A DNA stretch of 64,000 bases from the NCBI RefSeq assembly GCF_026016325.1, contig NZ_CP087203.1, positions 434,001-498,000 of the forward strand, written 5' to 3'. The notes under the pieces were generated by a model that ran no database searches, had not been told where the DNA came from, and saw only the letters and a list, made by a program, of their open reading frames with translations. Source of the DNA: Pseudomonas sp. B21-056 (GTDB taxonomy: Bacteria; Pseudomonadota; Gammaproteobacteria; Pseudomonadales; Pseudomonadaceae). Of the stretch, positions 24,417 through 35,633 are shown in pieces. The stretch's first letter is position 1. Each line of letters opens with the position of its first letter. The translations under genes and the position numbers were made by a program.

Positions 24417-26864
24417 TCAGAACAGATCGATAGGCGCCGCTTCATCCGCCGGCAACGGGCTGCCTGGGGCAGTGCCATTGCCCAACTCGTTGACCGACGG
24501 CGGGGTGTCTTCGCTCTTGAACAGTTCAAAGTACGCGCCCGGTGTGCCTGGCGTGGCCGCACGACCGCTGACCGGGTCGACGCGCAGGCTGAGGATGCCT
24601 TCCGGTTCCGGTTGGGTGTGTGGCGGTTTGTCCTTGAGGACCGCGCCCATGTAGCTCATCCAGATCGGCAGCGCCACGGTGCCGCCGAACTCGCGACGAC
24701 CCAGGCTTTCGGGCTGGTCGAAACCGGTCCAGACGGTGGTCACGTAGTCGGCGTTGTAGCCGGAGAACCAGGCGTCCTTGGATTCGTTGGTGGTGCCGGT
24801 CTTGCCTGCCAGGTCGGTGCGGCCCAGGGCCAGTGCGCGACGGCCGGTACCGAGCTTGATCACATCCTCGAGCATGCTGTTGAGGATGTAGGTGGTGCGC
24901 CCGTCAACGATGCGTTCGGCGACAGCCGGTGCCTGGGCGGCTGGCGTGGCAGTCGGGGCCTCGCCCGGCGTCGGGTTCACCGTGAACGTCTCGGCAGACG
25001 GGGCGGCGATGCCGTCGCTGGCCTGCTCGCCGGTAGGCACCCGTGGCGGGTTGGCCACGAACAGGGTCTCGCCGGTGCGGCTTTCAATCTTGTCGATGAT
25101 GTACGGGGTGATCTTGTACCCGCCATTGGCGAACGTGCTCCAGCCTGTGGCAATTTCCATCGGGGTGAGGGTCGCGGTGCCGAGGGCCAGGGACAGGTTG
25201 CGCGGCAGGTCCTGCTTGTTGAAGCCGAAGCGGGCGATGTAGTCGATGGTGCGGTCCACGCCCAGCGCCTGCAACAGACGGATCGACACCAGGTTGCGCG
25301 ACTTGTACAGCGCCTCGCGCAGCCTGATCGGACCGAGGAAGGTGTTGGTATCGTTCTTCGGTCGCCAGACCTTGTCCAGGTACTCGTCGACAAACACGAT
25401 CGGCGCGTCGTTCACCAGGCTGGCGGCGGTATAGCCGTTATCCAGCGCGGCACTGTAGACGAACGGCTTGAAGCTCGAGCCTGGCTGACGCTTGGCCTGC
25501 AATGCGCGGTTGTAGTTGCTCTGTTCGAAGGCGAAGCCGCCCACCAGGGAGCGGATCGCGCCGTCCTGCGGGTCGAGGGACACCAGCGCGCCCTGGGCGG
25601 CCGGGATCTGGCTGAACTTGAGGGTGCTGTCCGGCTGGCGCTGTACCCGGATCAGATCGCCGACCTGGGCCACGTCCGATGGCTGCCGGGGGACGGCGCC
25701 CATGCTGTTGGTATTGAGGAACTGACGGGCCCATTTCATGGTGTCCCACTTCACGTGCTCTTCCTGCTCACCGTTGCGCGTCAGGATCTTGATACCGTCC
25801 TTGTCCACCTGGGTGACGATCGCCGGTTCCAGGCCACTGATGGTGCGCTGCTTGGTCAGCTCAAGGGCCCAGGCTTCCTTGGTCTTGCCCGGCAGGCGCG
25901 ATTCGGGGCCACGGTAGCCGTGGCGCTGATCGTAGGTCATCAGGCCTTCGTGCAGCGCGGTGTTGGCCATTTCCTGCAGGTTGCTCGGCACCGTGGTGGT
26001 GACGCGGAACCCTTCGGTGTAGGCGTCGCTGCCGTAGCGTCCGACCATCTCGGCCCGGGCCATTTCGGCGATGTACGGGGCGTTCACTTCCGGCGTCGGC
26101 ACGTGATAGCTGGCGTTCAAGGGCTCGTTGATCGCGGCGGTGTAGTCGGCTTCGCTGATCTTGCCGAGCTTGTACATGCGCCCCAGGATCCAGTCGCGAC
26201 GCTCCTTGCTGCGCGCCGGGTTAGCCAGTGGGTTGAAGCGCGACGGCGCCTTGGGCAGGCCGGCGATCATTGCCATCTGCGCCAGGCTGACGTCGCGGAT
26301 CGACTTGCCGTAGTACACCTGGGCCGCCGCCTCGATGCCATAGGCGCGGTTGCCCAGGTAGATTTTGTTCACGTACAGCTCGAGGATTTCATCCTTGGTC
26401 AGCTGCCGTTCGATCTGCAGGGCCAGGAGAATCTCGGTGGTCTTGCGCGAGAAGCTGCGCTCGCTGCTCAGGAAGAAGTTCTTGGCCACCTGCATGGTGA
26501 TGGTGCTGCCGCCGGACTGGATGTGCCCGCTCTTGACCAACTGGCTGGCGGCACGCATCAGGCTGCTCGGATCGACACCATAGTGGTTGGCGAAGTTGTC
26601 GTCTTCAGCACTCAGTAACGCATTGATGAAATTGGGGGGGATGTCGGCGAAACGGATCGGCGTGCGGCGCATTTCGCCAAATTCGGCGATCAGCTTGTTG
26701 TCGCTGCTGTACACCCGCAGAGGAATCTGCAACTGAATGCTTCTCAGCGCCTCCACGGATGGCAATCCCGGACTAAGGTAAAGAAACGCACCGCTCAGAC
26801 CCAGGAGCAGTCCGCAGAAAACGGCGATGATGGACCATCCGAAAAATTTCAGCAGACGAATCAA
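24417..26864 (-). CDS. ponA: Penicillin-binding protein 1A (bifunctional class A PBP)
   Basis: PBP1A polymerises and cross-links peptidoglycan in the periplasm. The 815-residue product has an N-terminal membrane anchor (about residues 6-30, SIIAVFCGLLLGLSGAFLYL), a GT51 glycosyltransferase domain (Glu87 in 'SAEDDNFANHYG', 'GGSTITMQVAKNFF'), an OB-like insert, and a transpeptidase domain with SxxK in 'PGSSFKPFVYSA', SxN in 'KSRNLVSIRLL' and KTGTT in 'LAGKTGTTNESKDAW'. The start MIRLLKFFGW is a TTG (26864); a TTG seven codons earlier (26885) is also possible. It is divergent from pilM. Confidence 0.95.
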   Translation of the reverse strand: MIRLLKFFGWSIIAVFCGLLLGLSGAFLYLSPGLPSVEALRSIQLQIPLRVYSSDNKLIAEFGEMRRTPIRFADIPPNFINALLSAEDDNFANHYGVDPSSLMRAASQLVKSGHIQSGGSTITMQVAKNFFLSSERSFSRKTTEILLALQIERQLTKDEILELYVNKIYLGNRAYGIEAAAQVYYGKSIRDVSLAQMAMIAGLPKAPSRFNPLANPARSKERRDWILGRMYKLGKISEADYTAAINEPLNASYHVPTPEVNAPYIAEMARAEMVGRYGSDAYTEGFRVTTTVPSNLQEMANTALHEGLMTYDQRHGYRGPESRLPGKTKEAWALELTKQRTISGLEPAIVTQVDKDGIKILTRNGEQEEHVKWDTMKWARQFLNTNSMGAVPRQPSDVAQVGDLIRVQRQPDSTLKFSQIPAAQGALVSLDPQDGAIRSLVGGFAFEQSNYNRALQAKRQPGSSFKPFVYSAALDNGYTAASLVNDAPIVFVDEYLDKVWRPKNDTNTFLGPIRLREALYKSRNLVSIRLLQALGVDRTIDYIARFGFNKQDLPRNLSLALGTATLTPMEIATGWSTFANGGYKITPYIIDKIESRTGETLFVANPPRVPTGEQASDGIAAPSAETFTVNPTPGEAPTATPAAQAPAVAERIVDGRTTYILNSMLEDVIKLGTGRRALALGRTDLAGKTGTTNESKDAWFSGYNADYVTTVWTGFDQPESLGRREFGGTVALPIWMSYMGAVLKDKPPHTQPEPEGILSLRVDPVSGRAATPGTPGAYFELFKSEDTPPSVNELGNGTAPGSPLPADEAAPIDLF

Positions 26865-26953
26865 GGCTTTTGGATATCCAGGCAAAGAATGAAAAAAGGC
26901 GCCAGGTGCAGGGAAGGACCCGTGCTTGCAACAAAGCGAAAAAAACGCTGCGC

Positions 26954-26959
26954 ATTATA
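26954..26959 (-). promoter_or_regulatory. Candidate -10 element of the ponA promoter
   Basis: A perfect TATAAT on the minus strand lies 90 bp before the ponA start in the ponA-pilM divergent gap. Only weak -35 matches are present (GTTTGC or TTTGCA at 15-16 bp), followed by an A-tract spacer. Confidence 0.4.
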
Positions 26960-27042
26960 AGCATTTTTTTTCGTTGCAAACGCCATCCGGACGTCCGTCG
27001 GGCCCCGGTGATTGAACGCAATGCGTATTAGAGAGTCCGTAA

Positions 27043-28133
<1,091 letters not shown>

Positions 28134-28134
<1 letters not shown>

Positions 28135-28700
28135 TGGCACGGATCAACCTTCTTCCCTGGCGCGAAGAACTGCGCGAAGAGCGCCGCAAGCGCTTTCTGC
28201 TGGCATTGGTGGGGGCGCTGGTCGGTGCGGTGGGAGTGACCTTGATCGGGGTTCAGTACCTGCACAGTGCCATCAATCACCAACTGGCCCGCAACGGGCA
28301 TATCTCCGAGCAGATAGCGGTGCTGGACGAGCGCATCAAGCAGATCAGCGAGCTGAAAGCCCGTCGCCAGCAACTGCTGGAACGCATGCGCATCATCCAG
28401 GACCTGCAGGGTAACCGACCGGTCAGCGGGCGCATCTTCGACCAGTTGGTGCGGACGTTGCCGGACGGGGTGTATTTCACCGAAGTGAAAATGGAAGACA
28501 AGACGCTCTCCATCAAGGGGGCCGCAGAGTCCAACCACCGGGTCTCGGACCTGATGCGCAACCTGGACGCGTCGGATCTGTTCGATGCGCCGAGCCTGAC
28601 GGAAGTCAAGGCGACGACGGCCGGGCAGCTCGACCAGGCCAATGTGTTCCAGCTGACGGTCCGCCAGACCCAGCCGGCCGAGGCGGAGGACGCCCAATGA
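28134..28700 (+). CDS. pilN: PilN, type IV pilus inner-membrane assembly protein
   Basis: PilN links cytoplasmic PilM to periplasmic PilO. The 188-residue product starts with the conserved PilM-binding sequence MARINLLPWREELREERRKR, has one membrane helix (about residues 21-43) and a periplasmic coiled coil (about 48-95, 'IAVLDERIKQISELKARRQQ') leading to a ferredoxin-like domain. It overlaps both pilM (1 bp) and pilO (4 bp). Confidence 0.97.
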
Positions 28701-29320
28701 AGCCGGGAGAGTGGTTCGACGCGCTACGCAAGGTCGACTTCAGTGACCTGGATACCAACAACGTCGGCTCCTGGCCGATGCCTGTCAAATGGCTGGCCGG
28801 TGTGCTGCTGGTGATCCTGGTCCTGGGGTTGGGCTACAACTTTGCCGTAAGCGACCTGGAAGATCAGTTGCAGCAGGTGCGCGAGGAAGAAAATACCCTC
28901 AAGACGCAATTTGCCGGCAAGGCCCACATGGCCGCGAACCTGGAACGCTATACCGAGCAGATGAAGCAGATGGAAACCTCCTTTGGCGTGCTGCTGCGGC
29001 AATTGCCCAGCGACACCGAGGTGCCAGGCCTGCTGGAAGACATCACCCGCACCGGCCTGGGCAGCGGCCTGGAATTCGAGGAAATCAAACTGCTGCCCGA
29101 AGTGACCCAGCCGTTTTACATCGAACTGCCGATCCAGATCACCGTGACCGGTGACTACCATGACCTGGCCACATTCGTCAGCGGTGTTGCCGGGCTGCCC
29201 CGGATTGTCACCTTGCACGATTTCGACATTGCGCCCGCGGACCCCGAAGCGGGCTCGAAGCTGCGGATGAGCATCCAGGCCAAGACCTACCGCTACAACG
29301 AGCAGGGGGCGCAGCCATGA
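28697..29320 (+). CDS. pilO: PilO, type IV pilus inner-membrane assembly protein
   Basis: PilO forms heterodimers with PilN in the alignment complex. The 207-residue product has a short cytoplasmic start, a membrane helix (about residues 35-53, WLAGVLLVILVLGLGYNFAV), a coiled coil (55-100) and a periplasmic ferredoxin-like domain. The overlap with pilN and pilP is four bases each, so translation is coupled. Confidence 0.97.
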   Translation: MKPGEWFDALRKVDFSDLDTNNVGSWPMPVKWLAGVLLVILVLGLGYNFAVSDLEDQLQQVREEENTLKTQFAGKAHMAANLERYTEQMKQMETSFGVLLRQLPSDTEVPGLLEDITRTGLGSGLEFEEIKLLPEVTQPFYIELPIQITVTGDYHDLATFVSGVAGLPRIVTLHDFDIAPADPEAGSKLRMSIQAKTYRYNEQGAQP

Positions 29321-29844
29321 AGCCGCTCCGCTGCATTGGCCTGCTGGCCGGGCTGGTCGTACTGGCCGGCTGTAACAACGACAACGGCTTTGGTGACCTG
29401 GACGCCTACATGAACGAAGTGCGGTTGCGCCCGCCCGGCAAGATCGAGCCGACGCCGACCTTCAAGCCAAACGAAACCTTCACCTATGGCGCTTCCGACC
29501 TGCGCAGTCCGTTCTCGCGGCAGGTCCGGGTGGACCAGGCCGAGCGGCAAAAAGGCTCGCGCAATGTCCGGCCCGATCCGAACCGGGTCAAGCAGTACCT
29601 CGAAGGCTTCAACATCGAACAGTTTGAAATGGTCGGCACGATCGCCAACGCCAGTGGCTCCTATGCGCTGCTGCGCGGCGCGGGCGGGGTGCATCGGCTC
29701 AAGGTCGGTGACTATCTGGGGCGCAACGACGGGCGAATCGTCGCCATCAGTGCCACCCAGGTCGATGTGGTCGAAATCGTTCCCGATGGCGAAGGCGCCT
29801 GGCTGGAGCGACCACGGACCATTCCTTTGAAAGAGCACTCATAG
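29317..29844 (+). CDS. pilP: PilP, type IV pilus lipoprotein
   Basis: PilP is the lipoprotein that couples the PilNO complex to the PilQ secretin. The 175-residue product has a lipoprotein signal ending LAGC, with Cys19 as the lipidation site, then an unstructured region and a C-terminal beta-sandwich ('QYLEGFNIEQFEMVGTIANA', 'VGDYLGRNDGRIVAISATQV'). It precedes pilQ by 13 bp. Confidence 0.96.
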   Translation: MKPLRCIGLLAGLVVLAGCNNDNGFGDLDAYMNEVRLRPPGKIEPTPTFKPNETFTYGASDLRSPFSRQVRVDQAERQKGSRNVRPDPNRVKQYLEGFNIEQFEMVGTIANASGSYALLRGAGGVHRLKVGDYLGRNDGRIVAISATQVDVVEIVPDGEGAWLERPRTIPLKEHS

Positions 29845-29857
29845 TGGAACTCGAACA

Positions 29858-31930
29858 ATGAACAGGATTCTTACCGCCCTCGGTGTTTCGCTATGGATAG
29901 CGCTGATGTCACCGATGGTCCTTGGGGCGAGCCTGAAGACCCTGGATGTCGCGGCGCTGCCGGGGGACCGTGTCGAGTTGAAGCTCACGTTCGACGGACC
30001 ACCGCCAACGCCCCGTGGCTATACCACCGAACAGCCGGCCCGGATTGCCCTGGACCTGCCCGGGGTGACCAACCAGCTGGCGCGCAAGACCCAGGACCTT
30101 GGCAGCGGCAATGCACGCAGCGCCACCGTGGTCGAGGCGGGGGACCGCACCCGGCTGATCATCGGTCTTACCCAGCTGGTGCCGTATAACGCCCGGGTCG
30201 AGGGCAATAACCTGTTCGTGGTGGTCGGCAAGGGCGCGGAACCGAAAACCGCCGCCCAGGCCCCACGCCCGGCGGTTGCCGGTGCGATGCCGGCCAGGAG
30301 TAACGCACCGGCGGGCCGGGCCATCCGTGGCGTGGACTTCCAGCGCGGGACCCAGGGCGAAGGCAATGTCGTGATCGACCTGTCGGACCCGTCCATTGCG
30401 CCGGATATCCAGGAGCGCGAAGGCAAGATCATCCTCAATTTCGCCAGGACCCAATTGCCTGAACCGCTGCGGGTGCGCCTGGACGTCAAGGACTTCGCCA
30501 CCCCGGTACAGTTCGTCAATGCCAGCGCCGGCTCCGACCGGGCCACCATCAGCATCGAGCCCGGCGGTACCTTCGATTACTCGACCTACCAGACCGACAA
30601 CAAGCTGACCGTCAGTGTGAGGCCCATGACTGTAGAGGACCTGCGCAAGCGCGACACCGACCGTGCCGCCTACAACGGTGAGAAGCTGTCCTTGAATTTC
30701 CAGGACATCGAGGTGCGCTCGGTCCTGCAACTGATTGCCGACTTCACCAACCTGAACCTGGTGGCAAGCGACACGGTGCAGGGCGGTATCACCCTGCGGT
30801 TGCAGAATGTTCCATGGGACCAGGCGCTGGACCTGGTGCTGAAGACCAAGGGGCTGGACAAGCGCAAGGTCGGCAACGTCTTGCTGGTGGCCCCGGCCGA
30901 TGAGATTGCCGCTCGCGAGCGCCAGGAACTGGAGTCCCAGAAGCAGATTGCCGACCTGGCCCCGCTGCGACGGGAGCTGTTGCAGGTCAACTATGCGAAG
31001 GCGGCGGACATTGCCAAGCTGTTCCAGTCGGTGACCAGCGCCGAGGCGAAGGCCGATGAGCGCGGCACGATCACGGTGGATGAGCGAACCAACAACATCA
31101 TTGCCTACCAGACCCAGGACCGGCTCGACGAATTGCGCCGGATCGTGGCGCAGCTGGATATTCCGGTGCGCCAGGTGATGATCGAGGCCCGGATCGTCGA
31201 GGCCAACGTCGATTACGACAAGAGCCTGGGTGTGCGTTGGGGCGGCTCGGTGCAGAACCAGGGCAACTGGAATTCTTCCGGTGTGACCAACGGCAGCTCC
31301 ACCACCATCGGCACGCCAGGCAGCACCAGCACCAACCAGCCGTTCGTCGACATGGGCGCGTCGGGCAATACCTCGGGCATCGGCATTGCGTTCATCACCG
31401 ACAACGTATTGCTGGACCTGGAGCTGACGGCCATGGAGAAGACCGGCAACGGCGAAATCGTCTCCCAGCCCAAGGTGGTGACGTCCGACAAGGAGACCGC
31501 AAAAATCCTCAAGGGCACGGAGATCCCCTATCAGGAAGCCAGTTCCAGCGGTGCCACCTCGGTGTCGTTCAAGGAGGCCTCGCTGTCGCTGGAGGTGACC
31601 CCGCAGATCACCCCGGACAACCGCATCATCATGGAGGTCAAGGTCACCAAGGACGAGCCGGACTACCTGAACAAGGTGCAGGAAGTACCACCGATCAAGA
31701 AGAACGAAGTCAACGCCAAGGTGCTGGTCAATGACGGCGAGACCATTGTGATTGGCGGCGTTTTCTCAAATACTCAGAGCAAGGTTGTAGATAAGGTGCC
31801 ATTTCTTGGCGATGTGCCGTATCTTGGCCGCCTTTTCCGGCGTGATCTGGTTTCGGAGAAAAAATCCGAGCTGCTGGTATTCCTCACTCCGCGTATCATG
31901 AACAACCAGGCGATTGCTGTGAGTCGTTGA
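29858..31930 (+). CDS. pilQ: PilQ, type IV pilus outer-membrane secretin
   Basis: PilQ is the outer-membrane gate for the type IV pilus. The 690-residue product has a signal peptide (residues 1-24), two peptidoglycan-binding AMIN domains (about 30-130 and 150-250), an STN/N0 domain ('[20 protein letters not shown]' region, about 270-335), an N1 domain and a C-terminal secretin domain (about 440-685, with '[20 protein letters not shown]' and '[15 protein letters not shown]'). No other pilus genes are in the window. It ends four bases before aroK. Confidence 0.97.
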   Translation: MNRILTALGVSLWIALMSPMVLGASLKTLDVAALPGDRVELKLTFDGPPPTPRGYTTEQPARIALDLPGVTNQLARKTQDLGSGNARSATVVEAGDRTRLIIGLTQLVPYNARVEGNNLFVVVGKGAEPKTAAQAPRPAVAGAMPARSNAPAGRAIRGVDFQRGTQGEGNVVIDLSDPSIAPDIQEREGKIILNFARTQLPEPLRVRLDVKDFATPVQFVNASAGSDRATISIEPGGTFDYSTYQTDNKLTVSVRPMTVEDLRKRDTDRAAYNGEKLSLNFQDIEVRSVLQLIADFTNLNLVASDTVQGGITLRLQNVPWDQALDLVLKTKGLDKRKVGNVLLVAPADEIAARERQELESQKQIADLAPLRRELLQVNYAKAADIAKLFQSVTSAEAKADERGTITVDERTNNIIAYQTQDRLDELRRIVAQLDIPVRQVMIEARIVEANVDYDKSLGVRWGGSVQNQGNWNSSGVTNGSSTTIGTPGSTSTNQPFVDMGASGNTSGIGIAFITDNVLLDLELTAMEKTGNGEIVSQPKVVTSDKETAKILKGTEIPYQEASSSGATSVSFKEASLSLEVTPQITPDNRIIMEVKVTKDEPDYLNKVQEVPPIKKNEVNAKVLVNDGETIVIGGVFSNTQSKVVDKVPFLGDVPYLGRLFRRDLVSEKKSELLVFLTPRIMNNQAIAVSR

Positions 31931-31934
31931 TTCT

Positions 31935-32453
31935 GTGCGAAATTTGATTCTTGTTGGGCCGATGGGCGCTGGAAAAAGCACCATCGGCCGTTTGCTGGCC
32001 AAAGAGCTGCGCCTGCCGTTCAAAGATTCCGACAAGGAAATTGAATTGCGCACGGGCGCCAATATCCCGTGGATCTTCGACAAGGAAGGCGAACCAGGCT
32101 TTCGTGATCGCGAGCAGGCGATGATCGCCGAGCTGTGCGCATTCGAAGGTGTGGTGCTGGCTACCGGTGGCGGCGCCGTGATGCGCGAAGCCAATCGTCG
32201 GGCGCTGTATGCCGGCGGACGAGTGGTCTATCTGCATGCCTCCGTCGAACAGCAGGTCGGCCGTACCGCCCGGGACCGCAACCGTCCGTTGTTGCGTACC
32301 GCCGATCCGGCCAAGACCCTGCGGGACCTGCTGGAGCTGCGTGATCCGCTGTACCGGGAGATCGCCGACCTGGTGGTGGAAACCGACGAACGGCCTCCGA
32401 GGATGGTGGTGCTGGACATCCTCGAGCGTCTGCAGCAACTACCTCCCCGTTAA
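31935..32453 (+). CDS. aroK: Shikimate kinase
   Basis: AroK phosphorylates shikimate in aromatic amino acid synthesis. The 172-residue product starts at GTG (31935) as [20 protein letters not shown] with Walker [10 protein letters not shown], the shikimate-binding 'DSDKEIE' and 'GFRDRE', 'VLATGGGAV', and lid arginines ('[11 protein letters not shown]'). It is four bases after pilQ and upstream of aroB, the usual pilQ-aroK-aroB order. Confidence 0.98.
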   Translation: MRNLILVGPMGAGKSTIGRLLAKELRLPFKDSDKEIELRTGANIPWIFDKEGEPGFRDREQAMIAELCAFEGVVLATGGGAVMREANRRALYAGGRVVYLHASVEQQVGRTARDRNRPLLRTADPAKTLRDLLELRDPLYREIADLVVETDERPPRMVVLDILERLQQLPPR

Positions 32454-32601
32454 TGCGCCCCGGGAAATGCGCTATCCTCGGCGTCTCGTCGTCATCCGCC
32501 GGTGCGTGGCCGATGGCGCTTGAGTGGCGTCACAGCAGACACCGTGGACTTTTCGTTAATTGCAGGCAGGACGCCTGATTCCATCTTCACCGTGGGGACA
32601 C

Positions 32602-33702
32602 ATGCAGACACTAAAGGTCGACCTGGGCGAGCGCAGCTACCCGATTCACATTGGCGAAGGCTTGCTGGACCAGCCGCAACTGCTGGCGCCACATATCGCC
32701 GGGCGGCAAGTGGCGATCATCTCCAACGAAACCATCGCCCCCCTGTATCTGGAGCGCCTGACCCGCAGCCTGTCAGCTTTTTCGGTCATTTCCGTGGTGT
32801 TGCCCGACGGCGAGGCGTTCAAGAACTGGGAGACCCTGCAACTGATCTTCGACGGCCTGCTGACCGCACGGCATGACCGTCGCACCACGGTGGTGGCCCT
32901 GGGCGGGGGCGTCATCGGCGACATGGCCGGTTTTGCCGCGGCCTGCTACCAGCGCGGCGTCGATTTCATCCAGATCCCTACCACGCTGCTGTCCCAGGTC
33001 GACTCGTCGGTGGGCGGCAAGACCGGGATCAACCATCCGCTGGGCAAGAACATGGTCGGCGCTTTCTATCAGCCCAATGTGGTGCTGATCGACACGGCTA
33101 CCCTCAACACCTTGCCGGCCCGCGAGCTGTCCGCAGGGCTGGCGGAAGTCATCAAGTACGGGTTGATCTGCGACGAGCCGTTCCTGGGTTGGCTTGAAGA
33201 AAATGTCGATCGCCTGCGGGCGCTGGACCAGGCCGCCCTGACCTATGCCATCGAACGCTCCTGCGCGGCCAAGGCCGCAGTGGTCGGCGCCGATGAGCGT
33301 GAATCGGGTGTACGGGCCACGCTCAATCTCGGCCACACCTTTGGCCACGCCATCGAGACCCACATGGGGTATGGTGTCTGGCTACATGGCGAGGCGGTAG
33401 CGGCCGGTACGGTCATGGCCCTGGAAATGTCCGCGCGCCTGGGCTGGATCAGCGAGCAGGAGCGTGATCGCGGCATTCGCCTGTTCCAGCGCGCCGGGCT
33501 GCCGGTGGTGCCTCCCGAGGAAATGACCGAGGCCGATTTTCTCGAACACATGGCAATCGACAAGAAAGTGATCGATGGTCGTCTGCGTCTGGTGCTGCTG
33601 CGCCGCATGGGCGAAGCGGTGGTGACCGACGATTATCCGAAAGAGGTTCTACAGGCCACGCTGGGCGCGGATTACCACGCCCTGGCTCAGCTTAAAGGTT
33701 AA
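32602..33702 (+). CDS. aroB: 3-dehydroquinate synthase
   Basis: AroB cyclises DAHP to 3-dehydroquinate, using NAD and a metal ion. The 366-residue product starts [20 protein letters not shown] with GGGGA upstream. It has the NAD loop '[20 protein letters not shown]', the substrate region '[18 protein letters not shown]', and the metal ligands in '[12 protein letters not shown]' and 'HGEAVAAG'. An in-frame 14-residue upstream extension is not family-like and is rejected. Confidence 0.98.
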   Translation: MQTLKVDLGERSYPIHIGEGLLDQPQLLAPHIAGRQVAIISNETIAPLYLERLTRSLSAFSVISVVLPDGEAFKNWETLQLIFDGLLTARHDRRTTVVALGGGVIGDMAGFAAACYQRGVDFIQIPTTLLSQVDSSVGGKTGINHPLGKNMVGAFYQPNVVLIDTATLNTLPARELSAGLAEVIKYGLICDEPFLGWLEENVDRLRALDQAALTYAIERSCAAKAAVVGADERESGVRATLNLGHTFGHAIETHMGYGVWLHGEAVAAGTVMALEMSARLGWISEQERDRGIRLFQRAGLPVVPPEEMTEADFLEHMAIDKKVIDGRLRLVLLRRMGEAVVTDDYPKEVLQATLGADYHALAQLKG

Positions 33703-33712
33703 TAAGATTCCG

Positions 33713-35284
33713 ATGACTAGTTTGCATGCCGACGAGGCTTTCCTCGGCCATTTCCAGTTGAGTCATGACCCCTTCGCTCCACGGGTCCCGGGCTTCAAAT
33801 TCTTCCCGGCCCAGCGCAAGCCGGTGCTCGGTCAGTTGCATCACCTGGCGCGCTACAGCCAGTTGCTGCTGGTGGTCACCGGACCCCAGGGCAGTGGCAA
33901 GACCTTGTTGCGCCAGGCCCTGGTAGCCAGCACCAACAAACAATCGGTGCAAAGCGTGGTGGTTTCGGCCCGTGGCGCCGGTGATGCTGCCGGTGTGTTG
34001 CGTCAGGTCGCCCAGGCGCTGAACCTGGCCCAGGCCGAAGTGGGCGCGATTCTCGACCAGATCGTCCAGTTGGCGCTGACCGGGCAGGAAGTCTATCTGC
34101 TGGTGGATGATGCCGAGCAGCTCGACGAGTCCGCGCTGGAAGCCTTGCTGGCGCTGGCGGCCGGTGCACCGGAAGGGCGTCCCCATGTGTTCCTGTTTGG
34201 CGAGTCGTCGCTGATCGCCGATCTGGACCAGCTGGAACTCGAGGAAGAGCGCTTCCATATCATCGAGCTGGCGCCCTATACCGAAGAAGAAACCCGTGAA
34301 TATCTGGACCAACGGCTTGAAGGCGCGGGCCGGGGTATCGAACTTTTTACCGCCGATCAGATCTCTGAGATTCACGAAGGCTCCGGCGGCTGGCCTGGCA
34401 ACATCAACCAGGTCGCCCGTGACGCCTTGATCGAAGTCATGATTGCCAGCCGCTCAGCGGTGAAGCGTCCAACTATGGGGTTCAACATGCCGAAGAAACA
34501 CGTATTGGCGATTTCCGCCGTCGTCGTGGTCGCGGTCGTTGCCGCCTGGCTGATGCCGGGTCGCAACAAAGCGCCGACGACTGGCACTCCGGCCAACGAA
34601 CAGGCGCAACTGCCCCTCGGCCAGGGTTCGCCGAAACCCAACGGCGGCGCGCCGGCAGTGGAATTTGCCGGCAGCACCCAGCCGATGCCGCTGCCGCTGG
34701 TCGGCCAGTCGCAACCGGTCATGCGCGGGCCCCTGGCTGAAGCCGCCGGTGGCATCACCGAGGGCGACGATGGCGCAGCACCACCGATCGACGACGGCGA
34801 CACGCCGCCGACCGTAACCACCACGGCACCACCTGCGGGCGTGCCTGCCGGCCCGGCTCCGACACCCGCACCTGCTCCGGCCGCCAAGCCGACCCCGGCT
34901 CCGACCCAGGTGGCGACGGCCAAGCCTGCCCCGGCACCGGCTGCGAAGCCGACGCCAGCACCTGCCGCCAAGCCTGCCGCACCGGCCAAGGCCGCGGGCG
35001 GTAACTGGTACGCCGGCCAGGCACCGGGTAACTACGTCGTACAGATTCTCGGCACCAGCTCTGAAGCCACCGCGCAGAACTTCGTCAAGGAGCAGGGCGG
35101 CGAGTACCGTTATTTCAAGAAAGTCCTCAACGGCAAGCCGCTGTATGTCATCACCTACGGCAGCTTTGCCAACCGTGATGCGGCTGTTTCCGCCATCAAG
35201 GCCTTGCCAGCGAAGGTTCAGGCTGGTAAACCTTGGCCTCGCACTGTCGCCAGCGTCCAACAGGAACTGGCTGCAACTCGCTGA
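33713..35284 (+). CDS. damX: DamX-like AAA ATPase with SPOR domain
   Basis: The 523-residue protein joins an N-terminal AAA ATPase (about residues 1-255: Walker A GPQGSGKT, 'VYLLVDDAEQLDESALEALL' as Walker B), one membrane helix (about 265-285, AISAVVVVAVVAAWLMP), a long Pro/Ala linker of repeating PAPA/AAKPTPAP units, and a C-terminal SPOR domain (about 440-520, 'NYVVQILGTSSEATAQNFVK', 'YVITYGSFANRDAAVSAIKA'). It follows aroB by 10 bp, as DamX does in other gamma-proteobacteria, and should act at the division septum. The ATPase substrate is unknown. Confidence 0.9.
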   Translation: MTSLHADEAFLGHFQLSHDPFAPRVPGFKFFPAQRKPVLGQLHHLARYSQLLLVVTGPQGSGKTLLRQALVASTNKQSVQSVVVSARGAGDAAGVLRQVAQALNLAQAEVGAILDQIVQLALTGQEVYLLVDDAEQLDESALEALLALAAGAPEGRPHVFLFGESSLIADLDQLELEEERFHIIELAPYTEEETREYLDQRLEGAGRGIELFTADQISEIHEGSGGWPGNINQVARDALIEVMIASRSAVKRPTMGFNMPKKHVLAISAVVVVAVVAAWLMPGRNKAPTTGTPANEQAQLPLGQGSPKPNGGAPAVEFAGSTQPMPLPLVGQSQPVMRGPLAEAAGGITEGDDGAAPPIDDGDTPPTVTTTAPPAGVPAGPAPTPAPAPAAKPTPAPTQVATAKPAPAPAAKPTPAPAAKPAAPAKAAGGNWYAGQAPGNYVVQILGTSSEATAQNFVKEQGGEYRYFKKVLNGKPLYVITYGSFANRDAAVSAIKALPAKVQAGKPWPRTVASVQQELAATR

Positions 35285-35470
35285 AGATTCGGCGGCCTTA
35301 CCCAGGCCGCCTCTCCCGGCACCTCAACATTTCCGCAAGAGCGAGCGACCTTTCAGGCCGCGCGCCTTGTGGTGTCTGCGTCACAGTAGCGTTTGAGTCG
35401 TAACGGTCGAACCCAAAAAAGTTTTGACTAGCACAGCATATAGCTTTAAACCTTTCACAAATGCGACATG

Positions 35471-35496
35471 AATTTGCGACGTTTCGTCGTCAAATT
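35471..35496. promoter_or_regulatory. Inverted repeat just upstream of the gltB promoter
   Basis: AATTTGCGACG-TTT-CGTCGTCAAATT is a near-perfect inverted repeat (one extra T in the right arm) ending at the first base of the -35 hexamer. Its position suits an activator or a repressor of gltBD; no known regulator was matched. Confidence 0.5.
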
Positions 35497-35524
35497 TGTG
35501 GGCGTCTGTGTCGGCATGTACAAT
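35496..35524 (+). promoter_or_regulatory. Sigma-70 type promoter of gltBD
   Basis: TTGTGG and TACAAT are spaced by exactly 17 bp, 110 bp upstream of the gltB start. They lie in the 349-bp gap after damX, which otherwise holds a GC-rich hairpin (35291-35311, no T tract) and A/T-rich sequence with a second weak TTGACT at 35424. Confidence 0.6.
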
Positions 35525-35633
35525 GACCTCCCTTTTGCCCCCGCAAAGCCGGCGTACGTTCGGCGTGGAGCGCAACTGGTTGAATTGAAAAGAAATTTGC
35601 CTCGATAAGGGGCAGCCTGGTGAGAAAGTGTCT

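Noticed and set aside
24303..26618. Long open frame on the plus strand, antisense to ponA (771 codons)
   Set aside because: It is a codon-phase shadow of a GC-rich gene; the translated sequence is His/Gln/Asp/Gly-rich low-complexity and lacks any recognisable domain, while the opposite strand encodes a complete PBP1A.
35291..35311. GGCGGCCT/AGGCCGCC hairpin after damX
   Set aside because: It is a good stem but has no T tract, so an intrinsic terminator cannot be claimed.
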